Shown piece after piece: positions 17,397-27,091 of a DNA stretch of 64,000 nucleotides. Each line of letters opens with the position of its first letter. The stretch's first letter is position 1. Both the position numbers and the translations under genes were made by a program. Source of the DNA: Oscillospiraceae bacterium (lineage in GTDB: Bacteria; Bacillota; Clostridia; Oscillospirales; Oscillospiraceae); assembly GCA_017540645.1 (NCBI GenBank), contig JAFYAQ010000022.1, forward strand, positions 62,001 through 126,000, given 5' to 3'. The notes under the pieces were generated by a model. That model did not search any database, was not told where the DNA came from, and was given only the letters and a program-made list of their open reading frames with translations.

Positions 17397-17424
17397 GCGG
17401 CGGGGAGGACTCCCCGCCGCTTTT
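17397..17424. terminator. Terminator after the prepilin peptidase gene
   Basis: GCGGCGGGGA (17397-17406) and TCCCCGCCGC (17411-17420) form a 10-bp stem with a 4-base loop, followed by TTTT. It lies between convergent genes. Confidence 0.85.
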
Positions 17425-17433
17425 CTTTCGAAC

Positions 17434-17706
17434 TCAGGATAGCTCCTGCCGGTCGGCGGCGGGCTGGTCGTTTTCCACATTGTCCCGGGCAAGATCCGTG
17501 TCGATCACGGGATAGATATCCGAGGGGATCGGCCGTTCTCCCAGCTCCGAAACGAGCCGGCGCATCTCAGCCTTTGACTTTACACCGCGCAGGCGAAATA
17601 CCAGCTTTTCCTTTTCTGCCTCCGTCAGCATATTGTACCGTTGCATGGCCGCCTCGTTTTGCATGAGGAGCAGTCCTAAGCCCATGGGCAGGGATCCTTC
17701 TTCCAT
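17434..17706 (-). CDS. Small conserved hypothetical protein
   Basis: This 90-residue, charged, soluble protein is preceded by a GAGGTGAT ribosome site. It has a helical N-terminal part (LLLMQNEAAMQRYNMLTEAEKEKL) followed by a short KSKAEMRRLVSEL helix and a Pro/Asp-rich tail. I recall similar small clostridial proteins with the 'QNEAAM..(F/Y)..LTEAEK' pattern, but none with a known function. No signal peptide or membrane segment is seen. It is convergent with the prepilin peptidase gene. Confidence 0.6.
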   Translation of the reverse strand: MEEGSLPMGLGLLLMQNEAAMQRYNMLTEAEKEKLVFRLRGVKSKAEMRRLVSELGERPIPSDIYPVIDTDLARDNVENDQPAADRQELS

Positions 17707-17899
17707 CCAGCATCACCTCAGAAAAAGCTTTTCCGGGGTGAGCTTTTTTATGCGCGGATCGGCATAGATCATTAACTTGACGGCTGCAAAAAAGGTTTAC
17801 TTGGATGAAAACGGTTTTCTCAAAACGGCAAAAAGAATGCAGGCGAAGGATGAGATATCCGCGCCTGGATCCATAGATATAGGGTGAGGCGGAAAGGAA

Positions 17900-18466
17900 G
17901 TGACGCATTTGGAGGACAGCAAAATCATTGCCCTGTTTTTTGAGCGCTCGGAACAGGCCATTGCGGAGCTGGACCGAAAATACGGCGCTGCCATAAGGAA
18001 AACCGCGGCCAATATCCTGAGCAGTTGGCAGGATGTGGAAGAGTGCGTAAACGATACATATCTCGGGGTTTGGAACACGATCCCGCCGCAGGCGCCCCAA
18101 CCCCTGATCAGTTATGTTTGTCGGATCGCCCGCAACCTTGCCGTCACGAAATACCACCGTAACACTGCCGGGAAACGGAATGGGCAGTATGATCTCGTGC
18201 TGGAGGAACTGGAGGAGTGTATCCCGTCTTCGGTCAATGTGGAGACGGACTACGACGCCAGGGAGATCTCCGCCGCCATCAGCCGGTTTCTGGACACGCT
18301 GCGGTATGAAGACCGCTATTGCTTCCTTCGGAGATACTGGTACGCGGATGCTGTCTCAGATATTGCCGCGCAGACACACATGGACAGCCACCGGATCTCC
18401 GTCCGTCTATTCCGCACAAGGGAAAAACTATACCGTTATTTGAAAGAGGAGGGCTTGCTGGAATGA
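17900..18466 (+). CDS. ECF-type RNA polymerase sigma factor
   Basis: This 188-residue sigma-70 family protein contains only regions 2 and 4. Region 2 is seen around WQDVEECVNDTYLGVWNTIPP (the DVEECVND motif) and CRIARNLAVTKYHR; region 4 around RYWYADAVSDIAAQTHMDSHRISVRLFRTREKL, a helix-turn-helix. It starts with GTG after an AGGCGGAAAGGA stretch. The stop overlaps the next gene start as ATGA, giving a coupled sigma/anti-sigma pair, as is common for ECF systems. Its target promoters are unknown. Confidence 0.9.
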   Translation: MTHLEDSKIIALFFERSEQAIAELDRKYGAAIRKTAANILSSWQDVEECVNDTYLGVWNTIPPQAPQPLISYVCRIARNLAVTKYHRNTAGKRNGQYDLVLEELEECIPSSVNVETDYDAREISAAISRFLDTLRYEDRYCFLRRYWYADAVSDIAAQTHMDSHRISVRLFRTREKLYRYLKEEGLLE

Positions 18467-19227
18467 AGAGGGAACAGTTATCGGAGATCCTCTCCCACAT
18501 CGACGACAGGCAGATCGCGGAGGCGTTTCAATTCGATCCCGACCGTTGCGGCGGCGCTCCGGAAAGGATTCTGCCTATGAAAAAGAAACGTTTGATTTCT
18601 ATCGCCCTGGCCGCGGCGCTGATCCTGGCGCTGGGTGTGTCGGCCTATGCCGTGTTCGGTACCCGTTTTGTGGTTTCCCATGATTTGCCGGAGGCAGGGG
18701 AATACACCAGCCTCTCACAGCTCAAGGAGATCGAGAAAACCGTAGGGTTTGGCATGACGGTGCCGGAGAGATTCTCCAATGGCTTTGTCTTCTCCCGTCT
18801 CACGGTAAGGGGAGAGGCCATCGTCAATGAAACCGAGGAGGTGGAAAGGGAATACTATGGGGTGCATGTGGATTATGCAAGACCCGGCTCCCCGGAACGG
18901 TATCTGGATCTCGATCCCGCCCTGGGCGAAGCGCAGCCTGAACCTGACGAGCGGCGCGCGATCGACGGCGTCAGTGTAGGTCTGTCGCTGGATCACTACA
19001 AGTTCGTGCCGGAGGATTACCAAAAGACGGAGGAGGATCGAGCGCGGGAGGCGGCCGGCCACTACTTTATCACCTTCGGCGCCGACAGCGTCAGCGAGTG
19101 TGACGTCGCCTTCGCGTTTTTTGAGCTGGACGGCGCGGTGTATACGCTCTCCGATATGGCGGCGACAGAGGCTACGCTCGATGAGCTTGCCCGGATGGCC
19201 GCAGAATTGATCGCCGCGGCAACTTGA
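18463..19227 (+). CDS. Probable anti-sigma factor, single-pass membrane protein
   Basis: This 254-residue protein starts at ATG 18463, overlapping the sigma factor stop. It has a short N-terminal cytoplasmic part with SEILSHIDDRQIAEAF, typical of clostridial ECF partner proteins, one membrane segment at about residues 42-64 (LISIALAAALILALGVSAYAVF without charge), and an extracytoplasmic domain of about 185 residues with no recognised motif. The likely job is to hold the sigma factor inactive until a signal outside the membrane is sensed. The signal is unknown. Confidence 0.75.
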   Translation: MKREQLSEILSHIDDRQIAEAFQFDPDRCGGAPERILPMKKKRLISIALAAALILALGVSAYAVFGTRFVVSHDLPEAGEYTSLSQLKEIEKTVGFGMTVPERFSNGFVFSRLTVRGEAIVNETEEVEREYYGVHVDYARPGSPERYLDLDPALGEAQPEPDERRAIDGVSVGLSLDHYKFVPEDYQKTEEDRAREAAGHYFITFGADSVSECDVAFAFFELDGAVYTLSDMAATEATLDELARMAAELIAAAT

Positions 19228-19624
19228 ATTCTTGGATGAGGTGAGGGAAAAGCGCAGTTGCAATTCCTTTGTCACGCTGCAAATCCTCCAGCCCAAGACC
19301 TTGCCGACGTTGAGATCGACAGCATACTTGACAAGATCGATTTCAGCGTGATCAGTGAATATATTCGTTAACAGCGCAGAGCCTGCTTCTCCCGAAAGGA
19401 GTTGCAGGCTCTTTATATCTGCAGACAAATGGTCCAGAAGAATGACATTTAGATAAGCGCGGGAAAACCGAAATGATTACAGAGCGCTCCGTGCGGGTAC
19501 TCTCGCAGCTGAAAGACCATATTACACGTTTGACGTTTTCGCGAGAAACAAAGGGCCATGCCCGCATATGAAAACTGCCCAATAGGCGGGCTTTTTCGCT
19601 GTTTGATGGAGGATATGGTAACAA
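19228..19624. other. Gene-poor stretch with small open fragments and hairpins
   Basis: No complete gene is seen. A 43-codon open stretch ending at TAA 19369-19371 reads like a protein tail. A second short frame from ATG about 19473 to TGA about 19571 also looks protein-like but has no clear ribosome site. AGAGCCTGC (19378-19386) pairs with GCAGGCTCT (19404-19412) as a terminator-like hairpin. This pattern fits a decayed gene region. Confidence 0.5.
19240..19371 (+). pseudogene. Possible C-terminal gene remnant
   Basis: The frame 19240-19371 has no start codon or ribosome site. It encodes an acidic, helix-like tail (ADVEIDSILDKIDFSVISEYIR shortened form: ILDKIDFSVISEYIR) with amino acid use like a real protein. 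An in-frame TGA at 19237 blocks extension upstream. A terminator-like hairpin follows. The parent family is not recognised. Confidence 0.25.
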
Positions 19625-20107
19625 TCAGCGATACAATATCCCCGACGGAAAGAAATACAGGTAGGGAGCGGTGAGGACAGCAAGGGATAGCGCCGAATGC
19701 CGGGCCAGTCTCTGTTCCAGCCCCGCTCTTTTCAACAGCCACTCGTCCAGAAGATAGATGCACCCTCCGGACAGCGCCACGGACAGCACCGTGATCAGAA
19801 GCGCGAGGCCGTGACTGAAAGGTGCGTAGGCGATCGCATAGGACAGCGGGTTTTCAGACACGGCATAGACTCCAAAGAGCAGCAGCGCTCCCGCAAAGTC
19901 GCTCAAAAACCCGGCCAGGCAGATTTTCCAGGCATGCCTTTTGCAAAAAGCCCCTCGGTCCGCAAACCCCTTCAGACTCCACCGGAGCACCAGCGTGTCC
20001 ACCAAATAGTTGGCCGGGATCAGCAGGAGCCACAGCCAGGAGGGAAACCACAGGATCATCCATACCGGAAACATTACATTGTACAATCGCAGATCCTTTT
20101 TCTTCAT
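19625..20107 (-). CDS. Hypothetical membrane protein, about four segments
   Basis: This 160-residue protein is read from the ATG at 20107, which has a GGGAGGTG ribosome site; the frame stays open 13 codons further. It shows about four hydrophobic segments: two near the start around PVWMILWFPSWLWLLLIPA, one around ICLAGFLSDFAGALLLFGVY, and one around HGLALLITVLSVALSGGCIY, and a last one at the C-terminus. No family is recognised and no functional residues stand out. It lies alone between the remnant region and the radical SAM gene. Confidence 0.65.
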   Translation of the reverse strand: MKKKDLRLYNVMFPVWMILWFPSWLWLLLIPANYLVDTLVLRWSLKGFADRGAFCKRHAWKICLAGFLSDFAGALLLFGVYAVSENPLSYAIAYAPFSHGLALLITVLSVALSGGCIYLLDEWLLKRAGLEQRLARHSALSLAVLTAPYLYFFPSGILYR

Positions 20108-20244
20108 TTTGCACCTCCCGGAACGTTCATCATCTCCACACCCCAAAGACGCCCATGCCCGGCGGCCGGTTCACCGGAATCCCGCATCCGTATTTGCCGG
20201 CCGTCCGGCTCATTCCGGCTCATTGCTTTACGGGATCGATTTGC

Positions 20245-21114
20245 TCACGGCCCGAACAGCGAGAGCTGTTCCTGCCTCTCCGGGATATCCGCGATAAAGC
20301 GGAAACAATCCTCCGGGGAGTGCAGCACGCCGCGGCGCTCGCATTCGGAGTGAAATATGCCCATGAGCCGGTCATTGTCCGGGCTGTTGAGTTCATAGGC
20401 GTTTCCGTAGCTCCGGCGGTATCGGTCCGAGAGCCCGGGAAAGAGGCGGTCCAAGGCCCGGTAATAGTATTCGCGGCTGCCCTCCCGCAGGGTCATGCCC
20501 GCGTTGAAGCAGACGATCCCGGCCACGCCCGCGTCAAAGCAGAGATCCAGGATCTGCCGCAGGTTTTCCTCCCTGTCGGTGAGGAAGGGAAGGATCGGCG
20601 TCATCCATACCACCGTAGGGATGCCTCGGGCCTGGAATTCCTTCAAAACCTCATATCGCCTGAACGTGGTACAGACGTTCGGCTCTAGACGGCGGCTCAA
20701 GCTGTCATCGGCGATGGTGAGCGTCATCTGCAGAACGCTCCTGGCTTTGCGGTTGATGCTGTCGAAAAGCTCCAAATCCCGCAGCACAAGGTCGGATTTG
20801 GTGATCACCGACGCCCCGAAACCGTAACGGTCGATCAGCTCCAGACAGCGCCGCGTGAGTTTCAGATCCCTCTCGCAGGGCTGATACGGATCGCTCATGG
20901 AGCCGGTGGAGATCACGATCTTTTTGCGCCGTCTCTTCAGGATCTCCTCCAGCAGCTGGGGAGCGTTCTGCTTGACCTCGATATCCTCAAAGGGATGGCT
21001 GAACTGATAGCAGACGCTGCGGCTGTCACAGTAAATGCAGCCATGAGCGCATCCGCGATAAAGATTCATCCCGTTCCAGCGGGTCAGCAGGGATTTGGCG
21101 TCAACATAGTGCAT
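20245..21114 (-). CDS. Radical SAM protein, SplB-like family
   Basis: This 289-residue protein has the radical SAM cluster motif CxxxCxxC as CAHGCIYC near residues 21-28, preceded by NLYRG, and downstream phrases typical of the SplB/Rv2578c-like group (STGSMSDPYQPCE, ITKSDLVLRDLELF, PILPFLTD). These enzymes bind a [4Fe-4S] cluster and S-adenosylmethionine; many members of this group are of unknown function, while the best-known relative repairs spore photoproduct in DNA. It lacks the longer N-terminal region of true SplB, so a DNA repair role should not be assumed. It has its own promoter upstream. Confidence 0.85.
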   Translation of the reverse strand: MHYVDAKSLLTRWNGMNLYRGCAHGCIYCDSRSVCYQFSHPFEDIEVKQNAPQLLEEILKRRRKKIVISTGSMSDPYQPCERDLKLTRRCLELIDRYGFGASVITKSDLVLRDLELFDSINRKARSVLQMTLTIADDSLSRRLEPNVCTTFRRYEVLKEFQARGIPTVVWMTPILPFLTDREENLRQILDLCFDAGVAGIVCFNAGMTLREGSREYYYRALDRLFPGLSDRYRRSYGNAYELNSPDNDRLMGIFHSECERRGVLHSPEDCFRFIADIPERQEQLSLFGP

Positions 21115-21144
21115 GGCGGATCACCTCCCGAGCGGTCTATGTAT

Positions 21145-21173
21145 ATTCTATCGGAGGGCGCCGGCCTTGACAA
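21145..21173 (-). promoter_or_regulatory. Promoter of the radical SAM gene
   Basis: On the minus strand TTGTCA (21168-21173) and TAGAAT (21145-21150) are 17 bp apart. A GGGAGGTGATCC ribosome site lies directly before the start codon at 21114. Confidence 0.6.
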
Positions 21174-21276
21174 GAAGATTCTTGGGAAAAGAGCAAGGGC
21201 AAGTCCGCGCCCCTTTCCGAATGCCTCGGCTGGGCCGGGGCGGGGAATGCCCCTCCGACGGAGAACATACAAATGG

Positions 21277-21307
21277 GACCGGGCGCTGCCGCCCCCGGTC
21301 TTTCTTT
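21277..21307 (+). terminator. Orphan terminator-like hairpin upstream of argG
   Basis: GACCGGG (21277-21283) pairs with CCCGGTC (21294-21300), followed by TTTCTTTT. No plus-strand gene lies within 2 kb upstream, so it may end an unrecognised small RNA or be a relic. Confidence 0.45.
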
Positions 21308-21371
21308 TGTGCATCCTGCCCGGAAAGCATGGGACTGTGGGTATGGTCATTCGCTATAACGCAGAAATACT

Positions 21372-21430
21372 AAATAAATATTCATAAACACTTGACTTTA
21401 TCCGGCGATAACGTTATAAATATGCATAAC
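21372..21430 (+). promoter_or_regulatory. argG promoter with two ARG-box-like sites
   Basis: TTGACT (21392-21397) and TATAAA (21415-21420) are 17 bp apart. An AT-rich site AAATAAATATTCATAA (21372-21387) lies just upstream of -35, and TTATAAATATGCATAAC (21414-21430) covers -10. Both resemble the ArgR consensus built on TGAATAATTATTCA. The placement would allow arginine-dependent repression of the whole cluster. Confidence 0.55.
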
Positions 21431-21453
21431 GAATTGCACAAGGAGGCATTCCC

Positions 21454-22668
<1,215 letters not shown>

Positions 22669-22695
22669 GCACTAAACACAAAAAAGGAGAGCGGA

Positions 22696-24087
22696 ATGGC
22701 AAAGATGTGGGCCGGGGTCACGGCCGGGATCACCGATCCGACAGCAGACGAATTCAATTCCTCCATCGGCTTTGACCGGCGGATGGTCCGTCAGGACATT
22801 CGCGGCAGTATGGCCCATGCGGCCATGCTGGGCGCCAAGGGGATCATCAGCCCCGCCGAGGCCGAGCAGCTGGGCGACGGCCTGGCCGCCATCCTGGAGG
22901 ATCTGGAATCCGGGGCGCTGGCCATCGACTTCGGCTGTGAGGACATTCACATGTTTGTGGAGCAGGAGCTTACCCGCCGTCTGGGCGAGGTGGGCAAAAA
23001 GCTGCACACCGCCCGTAGCCGCAACGACCAGGTGGCGCTGGATCTGCGCATGTACCTGCGGGACGAATGCAAAGAGCTCCACGACCTGCTGGAGGCCCTG
23101 ATCAAGACGCTGACCGCCCTGGCCGGGGAGCACAAGGAGAGCATCATGCCCGGCTACACCCATCTGCAGCGGGCCCAGCCGGTGAGCTTCGGCCATTATA
23201 TGATGGCCTACGTCATGATGCTGCTGCGGGACCGGGAGCGGCTGAGCGACACGGTAAAGCGAATGGATGTCTCACCCATCGGCTGCTGCGCGCTGGCCGG
23301 CACCACCTATGACACGGATCGGCGCATGGAAGCCGAACTCCTGGGCTTTTCCCGCATCGCCCTCAACAGCATGGACGGCGTGTCCGACCGGGACTTCTGC
23401 CTGGAGCTGATGAGCACCCTCTCCATTCTGATGATGCATCTGTCCCGTCTCGCGGAGGAACTGATCCTCTGGGCAAGCTGGGAATTCCAGTTCATCCAGC
23501 TCTCCGATGCCTATACCACCGGCTCGTCCATCATGCCGCAAAAGCGCAACGCCGACATGGCCGAGCTGGTGCGGGGCAAGACCGGCCGGGTCTACGGCGA
23601 TCTGATGGGACTGCTGACCACTCTCAAAGGTCTGCCTCTGGCCTATAACAAGGACATGCAGGAGGACAAGGAGTGCGTGTTTGACGCCTGCGACACCGTA
23701 AAGCTCTGCCTGCGGGTCCTGACGCCCATGCTTTCCGGCATGACGGTGCGGACGGACAACATGCTCCGGGCCGCCCAGACCGGCTTTATCAACGCCACAG
23801 ACCTGGCCGACTATCTGGTGCGCAAGGGCTTGCCCTTCCGCAGCGCCTATAAGCTCTCCGGGCAGATCGTGGCAAAATGCATGGCCGAGGGACAGGTGCT
23901 GGAGACCCTGCCCCTGGAGGCCTATCAGAGCTACAGCCCCCTGTTCGAAGAGGATCTGTACGCCCAGATCGACCTGCGTACCTGCATGGAGAAGCGCAGT
24001 TCCGAGGGCGGCACCTCGGTGGCCTCGGTGGAGGCGCAGATCGCCTATGTGAAAGAGGTGTTGGGTTATGACGAAAATCTTCATTGA
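22696..24087 (+). CDS. argH: Argininosuccinate lyase
   Basis: This 463-residue enzyme splits argininosuccinate into arginine and fumarate. It belongs to the fumarase/aspartase superfamily and has the signature GSSIMPQKRNADMAEL, with the catalytic serine in the flexible loop, and TARSRNDQVALDLR near the start. It begins 27 bases after argG with a GGAGAG site, and its last 20 bases overlap argC, so the genes are co-transcribed and coupled. Length matches the family. Confidence 0.97.
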   Translation: MAKMWAGVTAGITDPTADEFNSSIGFDRRMVRQDIRGSMAHAAMLGAKGIISPAEAEQLGDGLAAILEDLESGALAIDFGCEDIHMFVEQELTRRLGEVGKKLHTARSRNDQVALDLRMYLRDECKELHDLLEALIKTLTALAGEHKESIMPGYTHLQRAQPVSFGHYMMAYVMMLLRDRERLSDTVKRMDVSPIGCCALAGTTYDTDRRMEAELLGFSRIALNSMDGVSDRDFCLELMSTLSILMMHLSRLAEELILWASWEFQFIQLSDAYTTGSSIMPQKRNADMAELVRGKTGRVYGDLMGLLTTLKGLPLAYNKDMQEDKECVFDACDTVKLCLRVLTPMLSGMTVRTDNMLRAAQTGFINATDLADYLVRKGLPFRSAYKLSGQIVAKCMAEGQVLETLPLEAYQSYSPLFEEDLYAQIDLRTCMEKRSSEGGTSVASVEAQIAYVKEVLGYDENLH

Positions 24088-24982
24088 CGGCAGCGCAGGG
24101 ACCACGGGCCTGCGCATCGCCGAGCGCCTGGACGGGCGGACGGACCTTTCGGTGATCCAGATCCCGGCGGAGCTGCGCAAGGACCCGGAGGCGCGCCGGG
24201 AGGCCATCAACGCCGCCGATATCGCCTTTTTCTGTCTCCCGGACGCGGCGGCCGTGGAGGCCGCCGCGCTGGTGCACGGTGATACCGCCGTGATCGATAC
24301 CTCTACCGCCCATCGGACGGCGGCGGGATGGGACTACGGTTTCCCGGAGCTCTTCGGCCGCCGGGAAAAGCTGGCCGGGAGCAAGCGCGTGGCAAACCCG
24401 GGCTGCCATGCCAGCGGCTTCATCGCCCTGGTGGAGCCCCTGGTCCATGAGGGACTGATCGCCCCGGACACGGCGCTCACCTGCTTTTCCGTCACCGGCT
24501 ATTCCGGCGGCGGGAAGAGCATGATCGCCGAATACGAGGCCGAGGACAGGGCCCCCGCCCTGGATTCACCCCGGCAGTACGCCCTGGGTCAGACCCACAA
24601 GCATCTCAAAGAGATGGCGGTGATCAGCGGTTTGGAGACAGCTCCGATCTTTTGCCCCATCGTCAGTGATTACTACAGCGGCATGGCGGTGACGGTCCCC
24701 CTGTTCAAGCGGGATCTGCGGGGCAGCACGGAGGATATCCGCGCGCTCTATCAAAGCCATTACGCCGGACCCATCGTCCGCTATACAGACTGCGCCGAGC
24801 CCATGCTGGCGGCGAACACCCTGTCCGGGAAAGACTCCATGGAGATCAGCGTGGCGGGGAATAAGGAGCGTATCCTGCTCATCTCCCGCTTTGACAATCT
24901 GGGCAAGGGCGCCTCGGGGGCGGCGATCCAGAATATGAATATCCTGCTGGGCCTCCCGGAGACCGCGGGACTTGTGCTATGA
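24068..24982 (+). CDS. argC: N-acetyl-gamma-glutamyl-phosphate reductase, short type
   Basis: This 304-residue NADPH enzyme reduces N-acetylglutamyl phosphate to the semialdehyde. It has a Rossmann start (IFIDGSAGTTGLRI), the catalytic cysteine in VANPGCHASG and the substrate loop GYSGGGKSMI. At about 300 residues it belongs to the short ArgC type 2 group rather than the roughly 340-residue type 1. It overlaps the end of argH by 20 bases. Confidence 0.95.
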   Translation: MTKIFIDGSAGTTGLRIAERLDGRTDLSVIQIPAELRKDPEARREAINAADIAFFCLPDAAAVEAAALVHGDTAVIDTSTAHRTAAGWDYGFPELFGRREKLAGSKRVANPGCHASGFIALVEPLVHEGLIAPDTALTCFSVTGYSGGGKSMIAEYEAEDRAPALDSPRQYALGQTHKHLKEMAVISGLETAPIFCPIVSDYYSGMAVTVPLFKRDLRGSTEDIRALYQSHYAGPIVRYTDCAEPMLAANTLSGKDSMEISVAGNKERILLISRFDNLGKGASGAAIQNMNILLGLPETAGLVL

Positions 24983-24992
24983 GGAGGAAGAG

Positions 24993-26210
24993 ATGATCGA
25001 ACTCATTTCCGGCGGCGTCTGCGCCGCGAAAGGCTTTCAGGCTTCCGGCGTCCACTGCGGTATCCGCAAAAGCCGCAGCAAACGGGATCTGGCCCTGATC
25101 GCCAGCAGCGTGCCGGCCAGGGCCGCGGCGGTCTATACCACCAACCTGGTCAAGGGCGCGCCCCTGATCGTGACCAAGGAACATCTGACCGACGGCATGG
25201 CCCAGGCGGTGATCTGCAACAGCGGCAACGCCAACACCTGCAACGCCGACGGGCTGGAGATCGCCGGGAAAATGAGCGCTCTGCTGGCCCAAAAGCTGCA
25301 GATCCCGGAGACGGACGTGGCCGTGGCCTCCACCGGCGTGATCGGTCAGCCCCTGGACATCGCCCCCATCGCCGCAGGTATCGAACCCCTGGTGGCGGCG
25401 CTCTCCGGGGACGGCAGCGCGGACGCCTGTGAGGCCATCATGACTACCGACACCCGGAAAAAGGAGATCGCCGTGAGCTTCACTCTGGGCGGCAAGACCT
25501 GCCACCTGGGGGGCATCGCCAAGGGCAGCGGTATGATCCACCCCAACATGGCCACCATGCTGGTCTTCCTCACAACCGACGCGGCTATCTCCTCCGCCAT
25601 GCTGCAGAAGGCCCTCTCCGGGGATATCCAAAGCACCTTCAACATGATCAGCGTGGACGGGGACACTTCCACCAACGATATGGTGCTGATCATGGCCAAC
25701 GGTCTGGCGGGCAACGAGGAGATCTGCGCCGAGGGGGAGGATTTCACCGCCTTCATGGAAGCCCTGAACACGGTGAACGTCCATCTCTGCCGCGCCATCG
25801 CCGCCGACGGGGAGGGGGCCACCAAGCTGCTGGAATGTATGGTGCGCGGCGCGGCGGACGAGGCGACGGCCAAAACCGTGGCCAAGAGCGTCATCTGCTC
25901 CAGCCTGACCAAGGCCGCCATGTTCGGCGCGGACGCCAACTGGGGCCGGGTGCTGTGCGCCATCGGCTACAGCGGCGCGGCGGTGGATGTGTCCAAGGTG
26001 GGCGTCAGCTTCCGCTCCGCCGCCGGGGAGATCGAGGTCTGCCGGGACGGGGCCGGGGTGCCGTTCTCCGAGGAGCTGGCCTCCGCCATCCTCCATGAGA
26101 GCGAGATCGATATTCTGGTCAGCCTGGGCAGCGGGGAGGCCTCCGCCACCGCCTGGGGCTGCGATCTGACCTACGATTATGTGAAGATCAACGGAGATTA
26201 CCGGACATGA
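24993..26210 (+). CDS. argJ: Bifunctional glutamate N-acetyltransferase / ornithine acetyltransferase
   Basis: This 405-residue protein transfers acetyl groups from N-acetylornithine back to glutamate, making the arginine route cyclic. It is made as a precursor that cleaves itself: the conserved HPNMATML motif, with threonine as the new N-terminal nucleophile of the beta chain, is present at about residues 179-186. ATG 24993 is chosen for the GAGGAGGAAGAG site; an in-frame ATG seven codons upstream is less likely. No argE or argA is seen, consistent with this recycling form. Confidence 0.96.
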   Translation: MIELISGGVCAAKGFQASGVHCGIRKSRSKRDLALIASSVPARAAAVYTTNLVKGAPLIVTKEHLTDGMAQAVICNSGNANTCNADGLEIAGKMSALLAQKLQIPETDVAVASTGVIGQPLDIAPIAAGIEPLVAALSGDGSADACEAIMTTDTRKKEIAVSFTLGGKTCHLGGIAKGSGMIHPNMATMLVFLTTDAAISSAMLQKALSGDIQSTFNMISVDGDTSTNDMVLIMANGLAGNEEICAEGEDFTAFMEALNTVNVHLCRAIAADGEGATKLLECMVRGAADEATAKTVAKSVICSSLTKAAMFGADANWGRVLCAIGYSGAAVDVSKVGVSFRSAAGEIEVCRDGAGVPFSEELASAILHESEIDILVSLGSGEASATAWGCDLTYDYVKINGDYRT

Positions 26211-27091
26211 TGGATTTCCAGAATTTTTCCAACGCTCAGCGCGCCCAGGTCCTGACCGAGGCCCTGCCTTATATCCGCCAGTACAACGGGAAGATCGTAG
26301 TGGTGAAGTACGGCGGCAACGCTATGGTCAGCGAGCAGCTCCGCCAGCAGGTGATGGAGGATATCGTCCTGCTGTGGCTGGTGGGCGTAAAGGTGGTGCT
26401 GGTCCACGGCGGCGGGCCGGAGATCAGCGATATGATGAAAAAACTGGGCAAAAAGCCGGAGTTCGTGGACGGCCTGCGGGTCACCGACAAGGAGACCGTG
26501 GACATCGTGCAGATGGTGCTGGCGGGGAAGGTCAACAAGACACTGGTCAACCTGCTGGAGGTCAAGGGCGGCAAAGCCATGGGCATCTCCGGCATGGACG
26601 GCCGCCTGATCCAGGCCAAGCGAAAGAACGCCCAACTGGGCTATGTTGGCAGCATCACCCACGTGAACATCGACCCGGTGATGGACTTGCTGGAAAAGGG
26701 GTATATCCCCGTGGTGTCCACCCTGGGGGTGGATGAAGAGGGCAACACCTACAACATCAACGGGGACACGGCGGCGTCCTATATTGCCGGGGCCCTGCAC
26801 GCCCAGCGGCTGATCATGATGACGGATATCGCCGGCGTCCTGCGGGACAAAGACGATCCTTCCACATTGATTCCCCGGCTGACTGTCCGGGAGGCCGTGG
26901 AACTCTTTGAGCAAAAGGTGATTGCCGGCGGTATGATCCCCAAGGTGGATTGCTGTATCGACGCCATCCACCGGGGAGTGGAGAGCGTCATCATCATGGA
27001 CGGAACCGTGCCCCACTCCATCCTCATGGAGATCCTCACCGACGAGGGCGCGGGCACCATGGTCATTCAGGGAGAGGGAGAAGAATTATGA
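26207..27091 (+). CDS. argB: Acetylglutamate kinase
   Basis: This 294-residue amino-acid kinase phosphorylates N-acetylglutamate, the usual feedback-controlled step. Motifs are VVVKYGGNAM (ATP-binding Lys), VLVHGGGPEIS, GLRVTDKETVDIV, NINGDTAA and GGMIPKV. The long N-terminal helix before the core (FSNAQRAQVLTEALPYIRQY) is the type found in arginine-inhibited hexameric enzymes, so feedback inhibition by arginine is likely. The start overlaps the argJ stop; a second ATG follows at once. Confidence 0.96.
   Translation: MMDFQNFSNAQRAQVLTEALPYIRQYNGKIVVVKYGGNAMVSEQLRQQVMEDIVLLWLVGVKVVLVHGGGPEISDMMKKLGKKPEFVDGLRVTDKETVDIVQMVLAGKVNKTLVNLLEVKGGKAMGISGMDGRLIQAKRKNAQLGYVGSITHVNIDPVMDLLEKGYIPVVSTLGVDEEGNTYNINGDTAASYIAGALHAQRLIMMTDIAGVLRDKDDPSTLIPRLTVREAVELFEQKVIAGGMIPKVDCCIDAIHRGVESVIIMDGTVPHSILMEILTDEGAGTMVIQGEGEEL

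Noticed and set aside
19625..21114. Plus-strand frames opposite the membrane protein and radical SAM genes
   Set aside because: The minus-strand reading has a ribosome site, membrane pattern and the CxxxCxxC motif; the plus-strand products are low-complexity.
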